Assembly (NCBI GenBank): GCA_964487915.1
Contig: CAZASN010000002.1
Span: 124,001-188,000 of the forward strand
Reading direction: 5' to 3'
DNA: 64,000 nt
Origin: Proruminimicrobium sp964487915
Lineage (GTDB): Bacteria > Elusimicrobiota > Endomicrobiia > Endomicrobiales > Endomicrobiaceae
How positions within the stretch are numbered: the stretch's first letter is position 1; every line of letters begins with the position of its first letter. Both the position numbers and the translations under genes were made by a program. Shown here piece after piece: positions 25,371 to 33,821 of this stretch. Below the pieces are notes generated by a model, which worked only from the letters and a program-made list of their open reading frames with translations, was not told the origin of the DNA and ran no database searches.

Positions 25371-26465
25371 TTAATTTTTATTGTCCTTTCTATTTATGTG
25401 ATTCATAAGTATTTGCGCCAATTCCTCGTTTGACTTTGCGCTCGGATGCCCGTCATTTTTTATTTTATATTCCGCAGTATTGAAATATTCGGGCAAGAAA
25501 ATCATATCCAATTTTATTTTTTTTAGCTTATCGATGAATAAAGGGATTTTTTTAAAATCCTGCCAAACTATAACTATAAATTTCGCCTTATATTTGTTAT
25601 TTGCCAGTTCTCTCATCTGTTCTAAACTTTTTATCATGTAATTTTCGCTATAATTTCTGCCGTAAATATAAAGGACGCCGTGATATATACTAATAAAAAA
25701 TCTGCTCTTTTCAATTATGCAGTTGAATATCCCGAACGGTAAATTTACTCTTTCCCATTTATTATTTTTATATCTCCAATTATCACTGGGCCCGCCGAAA
25801 AACCTGAAATTTCTATATATATGGTCCGGTATCATATAATAAACAATATATTTTGTATGGCTGTTTTTAGCGACAAACTGGTCAATCACATCCGATTCCA
25901 AAATACTTACGGCCGAATTGATTGAAGCTCCTCTTATTCCGCAATTTAAAACATTTTTTTCAAAATTCATTATTTTAGAAAAATAATAAGGCAGCGTTTG
26001 ATTATCATTTAAGCCGGCGCCAAACACCATGGAACAACCTAAAAATACATAATTTTCATTTGATGTTAAATTACCTTTCGTATATCTGAATTCATTGGGA
26101 TATGTCCCGTAAATATTATCGTAAATAACGGTTTCGCCGGCAGCGGGAGCCCTGTTTCTGCATACTTTCTGTTTGCCTTCGTTATCGGCAACATTAATTT
26201 CTCTGTAATGATTGACAACTTTTTCCCTGACAAATAACAAATCAACGGGAGGATAATTTAAAGAATCTTCCGGAACATTCGGATTTTTTAATATTAAAAT
26301 CGATTCCGACAGCCCCATTGCAATAAATACCGCAAAAAGCGTCATAAATAACAATTTTAAATTTTTATTTTTGATAAAAATTACACAAATTATAAAAATT
26401 AAACTTATAAAAAAATAAATATAAGCAAATTGATAAATTAAAAAATGTTCCGTTATTGTTTTCAT
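25371..26465 (-). CDS. Membrane-anchored SGNH/AlgX-like hydrolase
   Basis: I use the ATG at 26465, giving 364 residues; the TTG four codons upstream is the alternative, and neither start has a clear ribosome binding site. Two N-terminal hydrophobic helices (about 8-33 and 39-58) anchor it, and the rest faces outward or lies at the membrane. FLGCSMVFGAGLND near 140 is the SGNH block I with the serine in GCS. VLNCGIRGASINSA carries the block II glycine, and NDGHPSAKSNEELAQIL near the end carries the Asp-His pair of block V. Such proteins acetylate or deacetylate glycans, or hydrolyse esters. It is the last gene of the first carbamoyltransferase module, so it probably edits the same product. Confidence 0.7.
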   Translation of the reverse strand: MKTITEHFLIYQFAYIYFFISLIFIICVIFIKNKNLKLLFMTLFAVFIAMGLSESILILKNPNVPEDSLNYPPVDLLFVREKVVNHYREINVADNEGKQKVCRNRAPAAGETVIYDNIYGTYPNEFRYTKGNLTSNENYVFLGCSMVFGAGLNDNQTLPYYFSKIMNFEKNVLNCGIRGASINSAVSILESDVIDQFVAKNSHTKYIVYYMIPDHIYRNFRFFGGPSDNWRYKNNKWERVNLPFGIFNCIIEKSRFFISIYHGVLYIYGRNYSENYMIKSLEQMRELANNKYKAKFIVIVWQDFKKIPLFIDKLKKIKLDMIFLPEYFNTAEYKIKNDGHPSAKSNEELAQILMNHINRKDNKN

Positions 26466-26473
26466 TTTAAAAA

Positions 26474-28342
26474 TCAATCAAGGATAAATTCTTTTGGCCG
26501 GTTAAAATTCGTTTTTTCTTTATATTCCGGCTGTTTGCCTTTTTCAAAAAAATAATTGCCTATGACAAGACAATCCATTTCGGTTTTCATAAAACATTTG
26601 TAGGCGTCTTCGGGGGAACAAACTATAGGTTCGCCTCTTACGTTAAAGCTCGTGTTTATCAAAAGCGGACATTTTGTTATATCTTTAAATTTTGAAATCA
26701 ATTTATGATATCTCGGATTTGTTTTTTCGTTGACAGTTTGAAGCCTTGCCGAATAATCTATGTGGGTAACCGCGGGTATTTGCGATCTTTTATAATATAA
26801 TTTTTCTTTAACTGAAAATTCATCATAGTTTTCAGGCGCATCAAAACAAATATCCCGTTTGACCTGCGCCGTAAACAGCATATAGGGGGATTCCGTTTCA
26901 GAGTCAAAATAATTTTTCATATCCTCAACAATAACCGACGGAGCAAAAGGCCTGAAACTTTCTCTGTATTTTATTTTTAAATTCATTTTCATCTGCATCT
27001 CTTCGTTTCGGGGATCGGCTATTATTGAACGGTTGCCTAATGCTCTGGGCCCCCATTCCATTCTGCCCTGAAACCATCCGATAACCTTACCAGCCGCCAT
27101 GGCGTTTGCCGTCTTTGCAAGCAATTCGTTTTCGTCTTTTATATATTCTGCGTTCGCTTTATATTTTTTAATAACTTCTTCCGTTTGGCAAGCGCAGAAT
27201 TCAGGTCCGAGATATGCGCCCTGCATAATGTCGTTTTTTTCATCCGTTTGTCTTTGTGAACCAAAGTAAATATATTCCGCTGCAAGCGCAGCTCCCAACG
27301 CTCCGCCGGCGTCTCCCGATGCGGGCTGCACCCATATATTTCTAAATAATCCGGATAATAAAATTTTGGAATTGGCCACGCAGTTTAAAGCGACTCCTCC
27401 GGCTAAACATAAATTGCCGCTGTTTGTTAATTTTTTTGCCGTCTCGGCCATTTTTAAAACCGACTCTTCGGTAATCTGCTGGCATGCAAGCGCAAAATCG
27501 CAATGCTGTTGAGTCAATTCATGCTCGGGTTCTCTTTTTTTGATGCCGAACAAATCAAACCATTTGTCGTTTTTTGTCATCCGCATACCTGTGGAATAAT
27601 CAAAATATTGTTGATTCAGCCGGCAGGAACCGTCTTCTTTGATATCTATAACGTTTTCTTTTAATTTCTTTTTATATTCTTCCGTGCGTTCTGATTTTTT
27701 GCTGCCGTACGGGGCAAGCCCCATTAATTTATATTCGCCCGAATTTACTTTAAATCCCAAATAATATGTAATCGCTGAATAAAATAAACCCAGCGAATGT
27801 GGGAAATTTAATTCTTTTAAAAGAGTGATATCGTTATTTTCGCCGTAAGATATTGAAGCCGTTTCCCATTCTCCGACGCCGTCTATGGTCAATACGGCCG
27901 ATTTATTGTAAGGGCTTGCAAAAAAAGCGCTGGCCGCGTGCGATAAATGATGAGAAGGAAACAATATTTTTAATTTGGCTTTATCATATTTTTCAGCCGC
28001 AGACAGTTCATCTTCTATAATTTTATACAAAAACATTTTTTCTTTTGTCCAGACGGGTACCGCCTGGCTGAAAGATTTAAACCCTTTAGGCGCGTTCATA
28101 TAATAAGTCATCATTAATCTTTCAAATTTAAGCCAGGGTTTGTCATAAAAGGCGACGGCGTCAAGTTCGTCTATTTTTAATCCGGATTGCCGCAGACAAA
28201 ACTTTACCGCGTTTAGCGGAAATGAAGGGTCATGTTTTTTTCTCGTAAAACGTTCTTCCTGCGCGGCGGCGGCTATTTTGCCGTCAACCGTCAGCGCGGC
28301 TGCAGAATCATGATAAAAGGCTGATATCCCTAAAATTTTCAT
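26474..28342 (-). CDS. NodU/TobZ-family O-carbamoyltransferase (copy 1)
   Basis: A 622-residue enzyme that transfers a carbamoyl group from carbamoyl phosphate (via carbamoyl-adenylate) to a hydroxyl. The Kae1-like N-terminal domain has ILGISAFYHDSAAALTVDG, the metal-binding HHLSHA (131-136), GLAPYG, CLAGGVALNCVANSKI and SGDAGGALGAAL. The C-terminal domain has GRMEWGPRALGNRSIIADPR and CPLLINTSFNVRGEPI. All conserved blocks are intact, so it should be active. It follows the truncated radical SAM gene by 1 base and precedes the SGNH gene. The acceptor could be a sugar, glycolipid or small metabolite. It is a paralogue of 38528-40171, sharing blocks but clearly diverged. Confidence 0.93.
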   Translation of the reverse strand: MKILGISAFYHDSAAALTVDGKIAAAAQEERFTRKKHDPSFPLNAVKFCLRQSGLKIDELDAVAFYDKPWLKFERLMMTYYMNAPKGFKSFSQAVPVWTKEKMFLYKIIEDELSAAEKYDKAKLKILFPSHHLSHAASAFFASPYNKSAVLTIDGVGEWETASISYGENNDITLLKELNFPHSLGLFYSAITYYLGFKVNSGEYKLMGLAPYGSKKSERTEEYKKKLKENVIDIKEDGSCRLNQQYFDYSTGMRMTKNDKWFDLFGIKKREPEHELTQQHCDFALACQQITEESVLKMAETAKKLTNSGNLCLAGGVALNCVANSKILLSGLFRNIWVQPASGDAGGALGAALAAEYIYFGSQRQTDEKNDIMQGAYLGPEFCACQTEEVIKKYKANAEYIKDENELLAKTANAMAAGKVIGWFQGRMEWGPRALGNRSIIADPRNEEMQMKMNLKIKYRESFRPFAPSVIVEDMKNYFDSETESPYMLFTAQVKRDICFDAPENYDEFSVKEKLYYKRSQIPAVTHIDYSARLQTVNEKTNPRYHKLISKFKDITKCPLLINTSFNVRGEPIVCSPEDAYKCFMKTEMDCLVIGNYFFEKGKQPEYKEKTNFNRPKEFILD

Positions 28343-28343
28343 A

Positions 28344-29228
28344 TTAAGTACCGGCTATGCATCGTTTGTTTTTATTTATTATTTTATCAAATTTAAAATC
28401 TCTTATTATCGCGGACTTCAGCATATTTAACGACCGGAAATTTTTTATATTTATTTTGCTGACACGGCCGGCAAACCCCATACACGGAACAACGCTGCCG
28501 CCCGGCAGAATATCAACAGGAAAATTTTTTGCGCAATTATTAAAATTAAAATTGCTTATGCTCTTTTTTAAATATTCTTCCTGTTTCTTATCAAACATGC
28601 CGGGCGTAAAATGTCCGCAGTACGACGATACGACTTGGAATTTATTTTTTATTAATTTTTTGCACAATAAAAAAATTTCACCGCCGCGGCTTACGCATTT
28701 TTCATAATCGGTTGAATCCAGGGCTATTCTTATATTCGTTATTTTATGTTTTTTTAGTATTTTTATTATCGCGTCAAAATCGCCGATTTTAAAATCAGAA
28801 CATAATGTAACCGAAGCGATTATTTTATTTTTACCCTGTTTTTTTAATATGTTCAAATTTTCTAAAATCAGTTTTTTATCTTTAGCGCCCGCCGTTATAT
28901 ATGCAAAAACATTCCATACAAGTATAAGATTTTTCGCATTAAATAAATATTTCAAATTATTCGGATCGGTTATAAGATTTGAATACAGCCTGACGATACC
29001 GCCGTATGATCTGGAATATCCCGCTATCATCGGAAAATCTTTCGCAAGAGTCGGTTCCCCGCCAAGCATGCCGATTGACGGTTTGCTTTTACGGCAAATT
29101 TTATTTATATGGTCCATATATCCTTTAAATTCGGTAAACGGCATTTCTTTTTGTTTTATACGCAGCCCGCGAGGGACAAAACAAAAACTGCAATTTGATT
29201 TACATTTGGATGTCAGAATAAAATTCAT
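28344..29228 (-). CDS. Radical SAM enzyme with truncated SPASM-like tail
   Basis: A 294-residue radical SAM protein. The cluster-binding motif CKSNCSFC (Cys 9, 13, 16) lies almost at the N-terminus, so there is no leader domain. GMLGGEPTLAKDF is the GGE motif that binds the SAM amino group. The TIM-barrel body continues to about 220. The tail contains NCAKNF, GGSVVPCMGF and KRC as scattered cysteines, then stops after KRCIAGT; SPASM relatives usually continue with further cysteines for an auxiliary iron-sulfur cluster. The frames after the stop offer no continuation, so this is a natural short end, not a frameshift. It overlaps the upstream B12-type gene by 4 bases. Confidence 0.85.
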   Translation of the reverse strand: MNFILTSKCKSNCSFCFVPRGLRIKQKEMPFTEFKGYMDHINKICRKSKPSIGMLGGEPTLAKDFPMIAGYSRSYGGIVRLYSNLITDPNNLKYLFNAKNLILVWNVFAYITAGAKDKKLILENLNILKKQGKNKIIASVTLCSDFKIGDFDAIIKILKKHKITNIRIALDSTDYEKCVSRGGEIFLLCKKLIKNKFQVVSSYCGHFTPGMFDKKQEEYLKKSISNFNFNNCAKNFPVDILPGGSVVPCMGFAGRVSKINIKNFRSLNMLKSAIIRDFKFDKIINKNKRCIAGT

Positions 29229-30628
29229 TGTTTTGTATTCCGTAAAATAAATATTTCTTTTTCGGTAAAAATTTTGTCGTTTTGCTTTAATCCGAGTTTT
29301 TTGCGCATACCGTTAAACATACTTACAAACTCCGGCAAAGACAGCCCTTCGGGCAAAAATATAAAATTATCGGGATTATATTTTTTATACTTGTCTATAA
29401 ACCGGCTGTACAAAAACATCTGGGCGTTATGAAATATATCCTTCTGCAGATTATATTTTGTTCTGTCGGTTTCAACAAGCTGTTTATTATATTCTTTTAA
29501 AATTTTTAAGCCGTAATAAGGCGTAAGCAGCCACAGTTGTATTGACGCTCCCGTCTTTTGAAGTTTTTTTGCAAAATTAAAAGTCTGCACAATGTCTTTT
29601 TTTGTTTCAAACGGAATTCCCGACATAAAAGAACACGTAACTTTAAATCCGCATTCAAGTTCTTTTTTTACGGCGCCGAATATTTTTTTGTTGTCATTAT
29701 CCTTAATGTTTTTATCAAGATTTTTTCTTACTGCGGCGCTGCCCGATTCTATACCGTGATAAATGCTGACGCAGCCGGCTTTTTTCAGACAGACGAGAAT
29801 TTCTTCGTCAATACTGTCTATCCTTGCAAGACAGCCCCATTTTAATTTCAAAGGAATCATTTTATTGCACAATTCTTTTATCCATTCTTTATTCAAAGTC
29901 AGGCAGTCGTCGCCGAAAATAAAATTTTTAACGCCGTATTTTTTTTTCAGCGCAAGCAATTGTTTTATGATTGAATCAATATTTTTTCTTCTCTGGTATT
30001 TCCATATTGTATTTCCGGAACAAAATCCGCATTTATACGCGCATCCTCTGCTGGCCGTCAGCCATACGTTTTTATTGTTTGTTAAATTTTCGGAAATTAA
30101 ATCAAACCGCGGTTCGGGCAGACAGGTTAAATCCAACAATTCTCTTTCGGGGTTATTCTTCGGTTTACCGTTTTTGTCAATATATGATAATCCTTTGATG
30201 CGTTTTAAATTTTTTTTGTTTTTAATGCCGGTTAAAAGTTCGGTTAAAGTTAATTCTCCTTCGCCGCGAACGGCAAAGTCGGCCTGCGTTAATTTTAAAA
30301 CGGATTCCGCCCCGAGACTCGGCATTACTCCGCCTATAATTACAGGTATTTTTGTTACGGATTTAAGTTCGCGGGAAAGTTCGCAGACAAACGGGAACTG
30401 CACAGCGTTGCAGGTTATGCAGACAACGTCAGGTTTTTGTTTTAATATTTTTTTTCGGCTTTCTTTTATCAGATTATCGACTTTAAATTTGTTTTTTATT
30501 TCAAAATTTAAATCTAAAATCTTCGTATTTTTAAATCCGTTGCCAATTAAGTACGACGCCAGCTCTACAAGATTAAGAGGGGGATAATTTTGGAAACTCC
30601 AAACGGGATTAACTATCAATACTTTCAA
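29225..30628 (-). CDS. Cobalamin-binding-type radical SAM enzyme (BchE/P-methylase-like)
   Basis: A 467-residue protein. Residues 1-150 form a B12-binding-like Rossmann fold (MKVLIVNPVW, then GGVMPSLGAESVL near 99-111), but the DxHxxG cobalamin lower-ligand motif is not evident, as is usual in this class. The radical SAM domain begins with CAYKCGFC (Cys 196, 200, 203), followed by FIFGDDCLTL. The C-terminal ~100 residues are typical of this family. Members make C-methylations or ring rearrangements at unactivated carbons in natural products and tetrapyrroles. Its stop overlaps the SPASM-type radical SAM gene by 4 bases, and carbamoyltransferase follows, forming a tight operon. The PIF1-like helicase gene upstream ends 13 bases away. 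Confidence 0.85.
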   Translation of the reverse strand: MKVLIVNPVWSFQNYPPLNLVELASYLIGNGFKNTKILDLNFEIKNKFKVDNLIKESRKKILKQKPDVVCITCNAVQFPFVCELSRELKSVTKIPVIIGGVMPSLGAESVLKLTQADFAVRGEGELTLTELLTGIKNKKNLKRIKGLSYIDKNGKPKNNPERELLDLTCLPEPRFDLISENLTNNKNVWLTASRGCAYKCGFCSGNTIWKYQRRKNIDSIIKQLLALKKKYGVKNFIFGDDCLTLNKEWIKELCNKMIPLKLKWGCLARIDSIDEEILVCLKKAGCVSIYHGIESGSAAVRKNLDKNIKDNDNKKIFGAVKKELECGFKVTCSFMSGIPFETKKDIVQTFNFAKKLQKTGASIQLWLLTPYYGLKILKEYNKQLVETDRTKYNLQKDIFHNAQMFLYSRFIDKYKKYNPDNFIFLPEGLSLPEFVSMFNGMRKKLGLKQNDKIFTEKEIFILRNTKQ

Positions 30629-30641
30629 GCGGCCTCTTTTG

Positions 30642-31961
30642 CTAAACCAATTTATATTTCGGATCCGTCAGATAATTAATCCGTTCTCTGTTTTTTAATA
30701 ATTGGCCGATTTTATCGTCCACCAAAACATCGGATTTTCTGACGGGTCTTATCAAACTTATGCCGTTTATAGTTTTACATCTGCTTAAAGCGACGTAAAG
30801 CTGGCCGGGAGCAAACGCTCCGCAGCCTAAATCAATCATAACGTTATCAAAAGTTTTACCCTGGCTTTTATGTATAGTCACAGCCCACGCAAGTTTAAGA
30901 GGATACTGTGAAAATGAACCTGCTTTTTCAGTATCTATCTGTTTTAATTCTTCATTCCATTTATATTTAAATAATTCCCATTTATAAGGTTCAACTTCTT
31001 CCGTTTTGCCGGTTTCCATCTGAACATAAATTATATCGGTATCAGATTTTAAAGATTTGACTATCGATTTAATAATTCCCAGAGTTCCGTTGACCCATCT
31101 GCCGCCGGAATCGTTATTTAACATCATCACCTGAGCTCCGACTTTTAATTTAAGCTGGTAATTTACCGGAAAATTTACCGTGTTTTCTATGTCTTCGGTT
31201 TCTGCCGTAAAAATATTAGTTTCCCCCGGGAGTTTTTGCAGATATTTTTCATTATACGCTTCGGCGGAACGGTTTGTCGTCGTAAGATATACCGACAACT
31301 TTTTATTGACAAAATTTTTGCCTACTCTTTTATTTAAAACTTCCATTGTTCTGTCGTTTACGGAATTATTTCTTACAGCATTTAAAACATCAATAAATTC
31401 GTTATCTACCTGTCTGTATATTTTTTTAAATTCTATTATGTGGCAAAAAGTATCCTGCAGGCTTTTAGCGCTGAAAAAATAAGGGCTGTCGTAATATCCT
31501 TTAAAAAGATATTGTTCGTCGGCGGTAACAACCGGCGGAAGCTGGTGTAAATCTCCTATAAAAACCATCTGCGCGCCGCCGAACGGCAATTTTGATATTC
31601 TTCCGTTAAGCCTCAAAAATTTATCAATGCAGTCCAACAGATCTGCTCTTAACATTGACGCTTCGTCTATAACTATTGTATCTATGTTTTTATACATTTC
31701 CTGCTTTTTCTTTTTTGAGATTTTTGCAAGAGTTATATCTGTTTTAAATTTAAAGAAAGAATGTATCGTTTCTCCGCCCGAATTTAATGCGGCTACTCCT
31801 GTCGGAGCAAGTATAACTGTTTTTTTACCGCATTTTTTTATGCATTCTTTAAGAAAAGTGGTCTTTCCTGTCCCGGCTTTACCGGTAATGAAAATATTAT
31901 CATTTGTTTCGGTTATTAATTGTTGGGCTTTTATAAAATCTTCATTAAATTCTATAGTCAT
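30642..31961 (-). CDS. PIF1-like AAA+ DNA helicase (RecD-like superfamily 1)
   Basis: A 439-residue helicase with the Walker A FITGKAGTGKTTFLK and the PIF1-type motif Ia block VILAPTGVAALNSGGETIHSFF. Walker B follows as TIVIDEASMLRADLLD, with QLPPVVTADE downstream and the C-terminal WAVTIHKSQGKTFD and YVALSRCKTINGI of helicase motifs V and VI. PIF1-like enzymes unwind 5' to 3' and resolve G-quadruplexes or forks. The sequence is short and lacks the N-terminal domains of eukaryotic Pif1. It lies between parB and the first carbamoyltransferase module. The 204-base gap before it holds a DnaA-box-like site and a hairpin. Confidence 0.9.
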   Translation of the reverse strand: MTIEFNEDFIKAQQLITETNDNIFITGKAGTGKTTFLKECIKKCGKKTVILAPTGVAALNSGGETIHSFFKFKTDITLAKISKKKKQEMYKNIDTIVIDEASMLRADLLDCIDKFLRLNGRISKLPFGGAQMVFIGDLHQLPPVVTADEQYLFKGYYDSPYFFSAKSLQDTFCHIIEFKKIYRQVDNEFIDVLNAVRNNSVNDRTMEVLNKRVGKNFVNKKLSVYLTTTNRSAEAYNEKYLQKLPGETNIFTAETEDIENTVNFPVNYQLKLKVGAQVMMLNNDSGGRWVNGTLGIIKSIVKSLKSDTDIIYVQMETGKTEEVEPYKWELFKYKWNEELKQIDTEKAGSFSQYPLKLAWAVTIHKSQGKTFDNVMIDLGCGAFAPGQLYVALSRCKTINGISLIRPVRKSDVLVDDKIGQLLKNRERINYLTDPKYKLV

Positions 31962-32014
31962 GGCAGATGTGGATTATCCTTATTTGTCAATATTTTTTTT
32001 ATGTTTTTTTGTTT

Positions 32015-32023
32015 TTATACACA
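32015..32023 (+). promoter_or_regulatory. Isolated DnaA box in the parB-pif1 gap
   Basis: TTATACACA is a perfect match to TTATnCACA. It sits in the 204-base gap 31962-32165, next to the imperfect inverted repeat CTTGT-CA-ACAAG (32025-32036). A single box may regulate transcription or be chance in AT-rich DNA. The rest of the gap holds a T-rich stretch and the parB hairpin. Confidence 0.45.
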
Positions 32024-32065
32024 ACTTGTCAACAAGCGTCTTTATTTTACCGTTTTTTGTGTCCT

Positions 32066-32097
32066 TTTGAAAAACTAATTGATTTTTCAATTAGTTT
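32066..32097 (-). terminator. Predicted terminator after parB
   Basis: A perfect 11-bp stem (AAACTAATTGA at 32072-32082, complement at 32087-32097) with a 4-base loop is followed on the - strand by TTTTT counted from the stem end. It is AT-rich, so it is only moderately stable. It lies about 70 bases after the parB stop. Confidence 0.55.
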
Positions 32098-32165
32098 ATT
32101 ATATTGTTTTTACGGCAAACTTAACATATTGTTGCGATTTAACGGCACTTATGCACATCCGTGCG

Positions 32166-33026
32166 TCACTTTTTCAACATATTTGATATTCTTTCCAATT
32201 CCTGTAAGTTTGTATATTCAAAAATCACTTTGCCTTTTTTACCGTTTCCCGTTATTTGAACCTTCGTTCCGTACAATCTTTGAAGGTCTTCCGTAAGATT
32301 TATGACTTCTATATCCTGCCCTGCAAATCTTTCTTTCGGCAGTTTAGCTTTCTTTGTCAAATTAACCGCAGATTCTATTTCACGCACGCTTAAACCGTTT
32401 TCTAAAATTTGCTTTACCAATTCCTGAATTTTTTGTTCGTCATCTATGCTTGCCAGCATTCTGCCGTGGCCTGCCGATATTTTGCCTTTTGATATTAAAT
32501 CCCGAACATCATCGGGGAGATTCAATAATCTCATTGTATTTGTAATTACGGAACGCGATTTTTTCACCGCTTGCGCAATCTGCTCCTGAGTATATTGATA
32601 TTCTTCCTGGTATTTTTTATAAGCAAGAGCCTCTTCTATCGGATTTAAATCTTCTCTCTGTAAATTTTCAATTAAAGCCAAATCCAATCTTTCTTTGTCG
32701 GAAGCCGGATTTGTTATTATCGCCTTGATTTCTTTTAATCCCGCTAATTTGACGGCTCTCAGCCTTCTTTCGCCGGCTATTAATTCATATTCGCCCGGAA
32801 CTATTGATTTTGTTACGATTATCGGTTCTATCAGGCCGTTTTCTCTTATTGAATCAGCTAATTCTTCCAATTTTGACTCGTCAAAATGTCTTCTCGGCTG
32901 CTGGCTGTTCGGTTTAATTTTATTTATACCTATATTTATGAAATTGCCGGCGCTTTCGCTTTGTTTATTAGCCGTCAGCGGAGACAATATCGCATCCAGA
33001 CCTCTTCCTAATTTTTGTTTTGACAT
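32166..33026 (-). CDS. parB: Chromosome partitioning protein ParB
   Basis: I start at the ATG at 33026 (MSKQKLGRGLDAIL), where GGAG lies 8 bases upstream; an earlier in-frame start would overlap parA by 78 bases. The protein has 286 residues. KLGRGLDAI is the short N-terminal peptide that stimulates ParA ATPase. INKIKPNSQQPRRHFDESKLEELADSI and LIAGERRLRA (with the GERRxR CTP-binding motif) form the ParB/Srx domain. The helix-turn-helix TQEQIAQAVKKSRSVITNTMRLL binds parS. A C-terminal dimerisation segment ends at NMLKK. It overlaps parA by one base (TAATG). Three parS-like sites lie 2.6-4.0 kb upstream. Confidence 0.95.
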   Translation of the reverse strand: MSKQKLGRGLDAILSPLTANKQSESAGNFINIGINKIKPNSQQPRRHFDESKLEELADSIRENGLIEPIIVTKSIVPGEYELIAGERRLRAVKLAGLKEIKAIITNPASDKERLDLALIENLQREDLNPIEEALAYKKYQEEYQYTQEQIAQAVKKSRSVITNTMRLLNLPDDVRDLISKGKISAGHGRMLASIDDEQKIQELVKQILENGLSVREIESAVNLTKKAKLPKERFAGQDIEVINLTEDLQRLYGTKVQITGNGKKGKVIFEYTNLQELERISNMLKK

Positions 33027-33802
33027 TATTTTTTCTCCTCGGGTAAATTTTGTTTTGATAAAAATTCCCATGCCAGATCCAAATACGCTTCGGTGCCTTT
33101 GCACGACTTATCGTAAATCATAATAGGCTTGCCGAAACTCGGAGCCTCGGCCAGTTTGACCGTTCTCGGAATTTTTGTTTTATAAACTTTATCTCCGAAA
33201 TGTTTTGTAACTTCTTCTGCGACCTGATGCGAGAGATTTGTCTGGTTGTTAAACATTGTAAATAAAACGCCTTCCAGTTCCAAATTATAATGCTGCATTA
33301 AAGCAAATATTGTTTTTGACAGCTGCCCCAAACCCTGTAAAGCGAAAAATTCGCATTGCATAGGGATTATAACCGTATCGGCCGCGACCAAAGCATTTAT
33401 AGTCAAAAGTCCCAGCGACGGCGGACAATCTATAATAATGTATTTGTAAACTTTCTGAAATTTTTCAAGCGCCAGTTTTAATTTTTCTTCTCTTTTATCC
33501 ATATTGACAAGCTCTATTTCCGCGCCGCTTAAATCTACCGTCGCCGGCGCAATATCAAGCCAGTCCACTTCGGTAGTAACTAATACGTCTTCCAGCGCGA
33601 CTTCATCTATAAGCACGTTGTAAATTGATTTTTTTATTGCTGTAAAATCTATACCCAGCCCGCTGGTTGTGTTTGACTGAGGATCCATATCAATTAACAA
33701 ACACTCCTGTCCTAAGTGAGCCAGACTTGCCGCCAGATTAATTGCCGTAGTGGTTTTTCCTACGCCGCCCTTTTGATTTGCTATTGCGATAACCTTGCTC
33801 AT
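33026..33802 (-). CDS. parA: Chromosome partitioning ATPase ParA (Soj)
   Basis: A 258-residue ParA/MinD-family ATPase. The deviant Walker A QKGGVGKTTTAINLAASL near 10-27 has both lysines, and Walker A' (LLIDMDPQSNTTSGLG) and Walker B-like IIIDCPPSLGLLT follow. EVTKHFGDKVYKTKIPRTVKLAEAPSFGKPI is the DNA-contacting and signature stretch. There is no N-terminal DNA-binding domain, as in chromosomal Soj. AAGGGGAT lies ahead of the ATG. The gene is coupled to parB, and the pair sits about 24 kb from the oriC region, consistent with a chromosomal segregation locus rather than a plasmid. Confidence 0.96.
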   Translation of the reverse strand: MSKVIAIANQKGGVGKTTTAINLAASLAHLGQECLLIDMDPQSNTTSGLGIDFTAIKKSIYNVLIDEVALEDVLVTTEVDWLDIAPATVDLSGAEIELVNMDKREEKLKLALEKFQKVYKYIIIDCPPSLGLLTINALVAADTVIIPMQCEFFALQGLGQLSKTIFALMQHYNLELEGVLFTMFNNQTNLSHQVAEEVTKHFGDKVYKTKIPRTVKLAEAPSFGKPIMIYDKSCKGTEAYLDLAWEFLSKQNLPEEKK

Positions 33803-33821
33803 AGATATCCCCTTAATAAGA

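Noticed and set aside
28344..28370. Frameshift that truncates the radical SAM gene at 28344
   Set aside because: Neither alternative frame gives a cysteine-rich continuation past the stop, and the next gene starts at once.
29763..30587. A 274-codon open frame on the + strand
   Set aside because: Antisense to the B12-type radical SAM gene, whose CxxxCxxC motif and overlap with its neighbours mark it as the true gene.
33026..33104. Longer N-terminus for parB
   Set aside because: It would overlap parA by 78 bases and lacks a ribosome binding site, while the shorter start has GGAG and the conserved KLGRGLDAI beginning.
32166..33802. parAB as a sign of a plasmid or integrated element
   Set aside because: The pair is next to dnaA, dnaN and gyr genes and has nearby parS-like sites, as expected for a chromosome; no plasmid replication or mobility gene is present.
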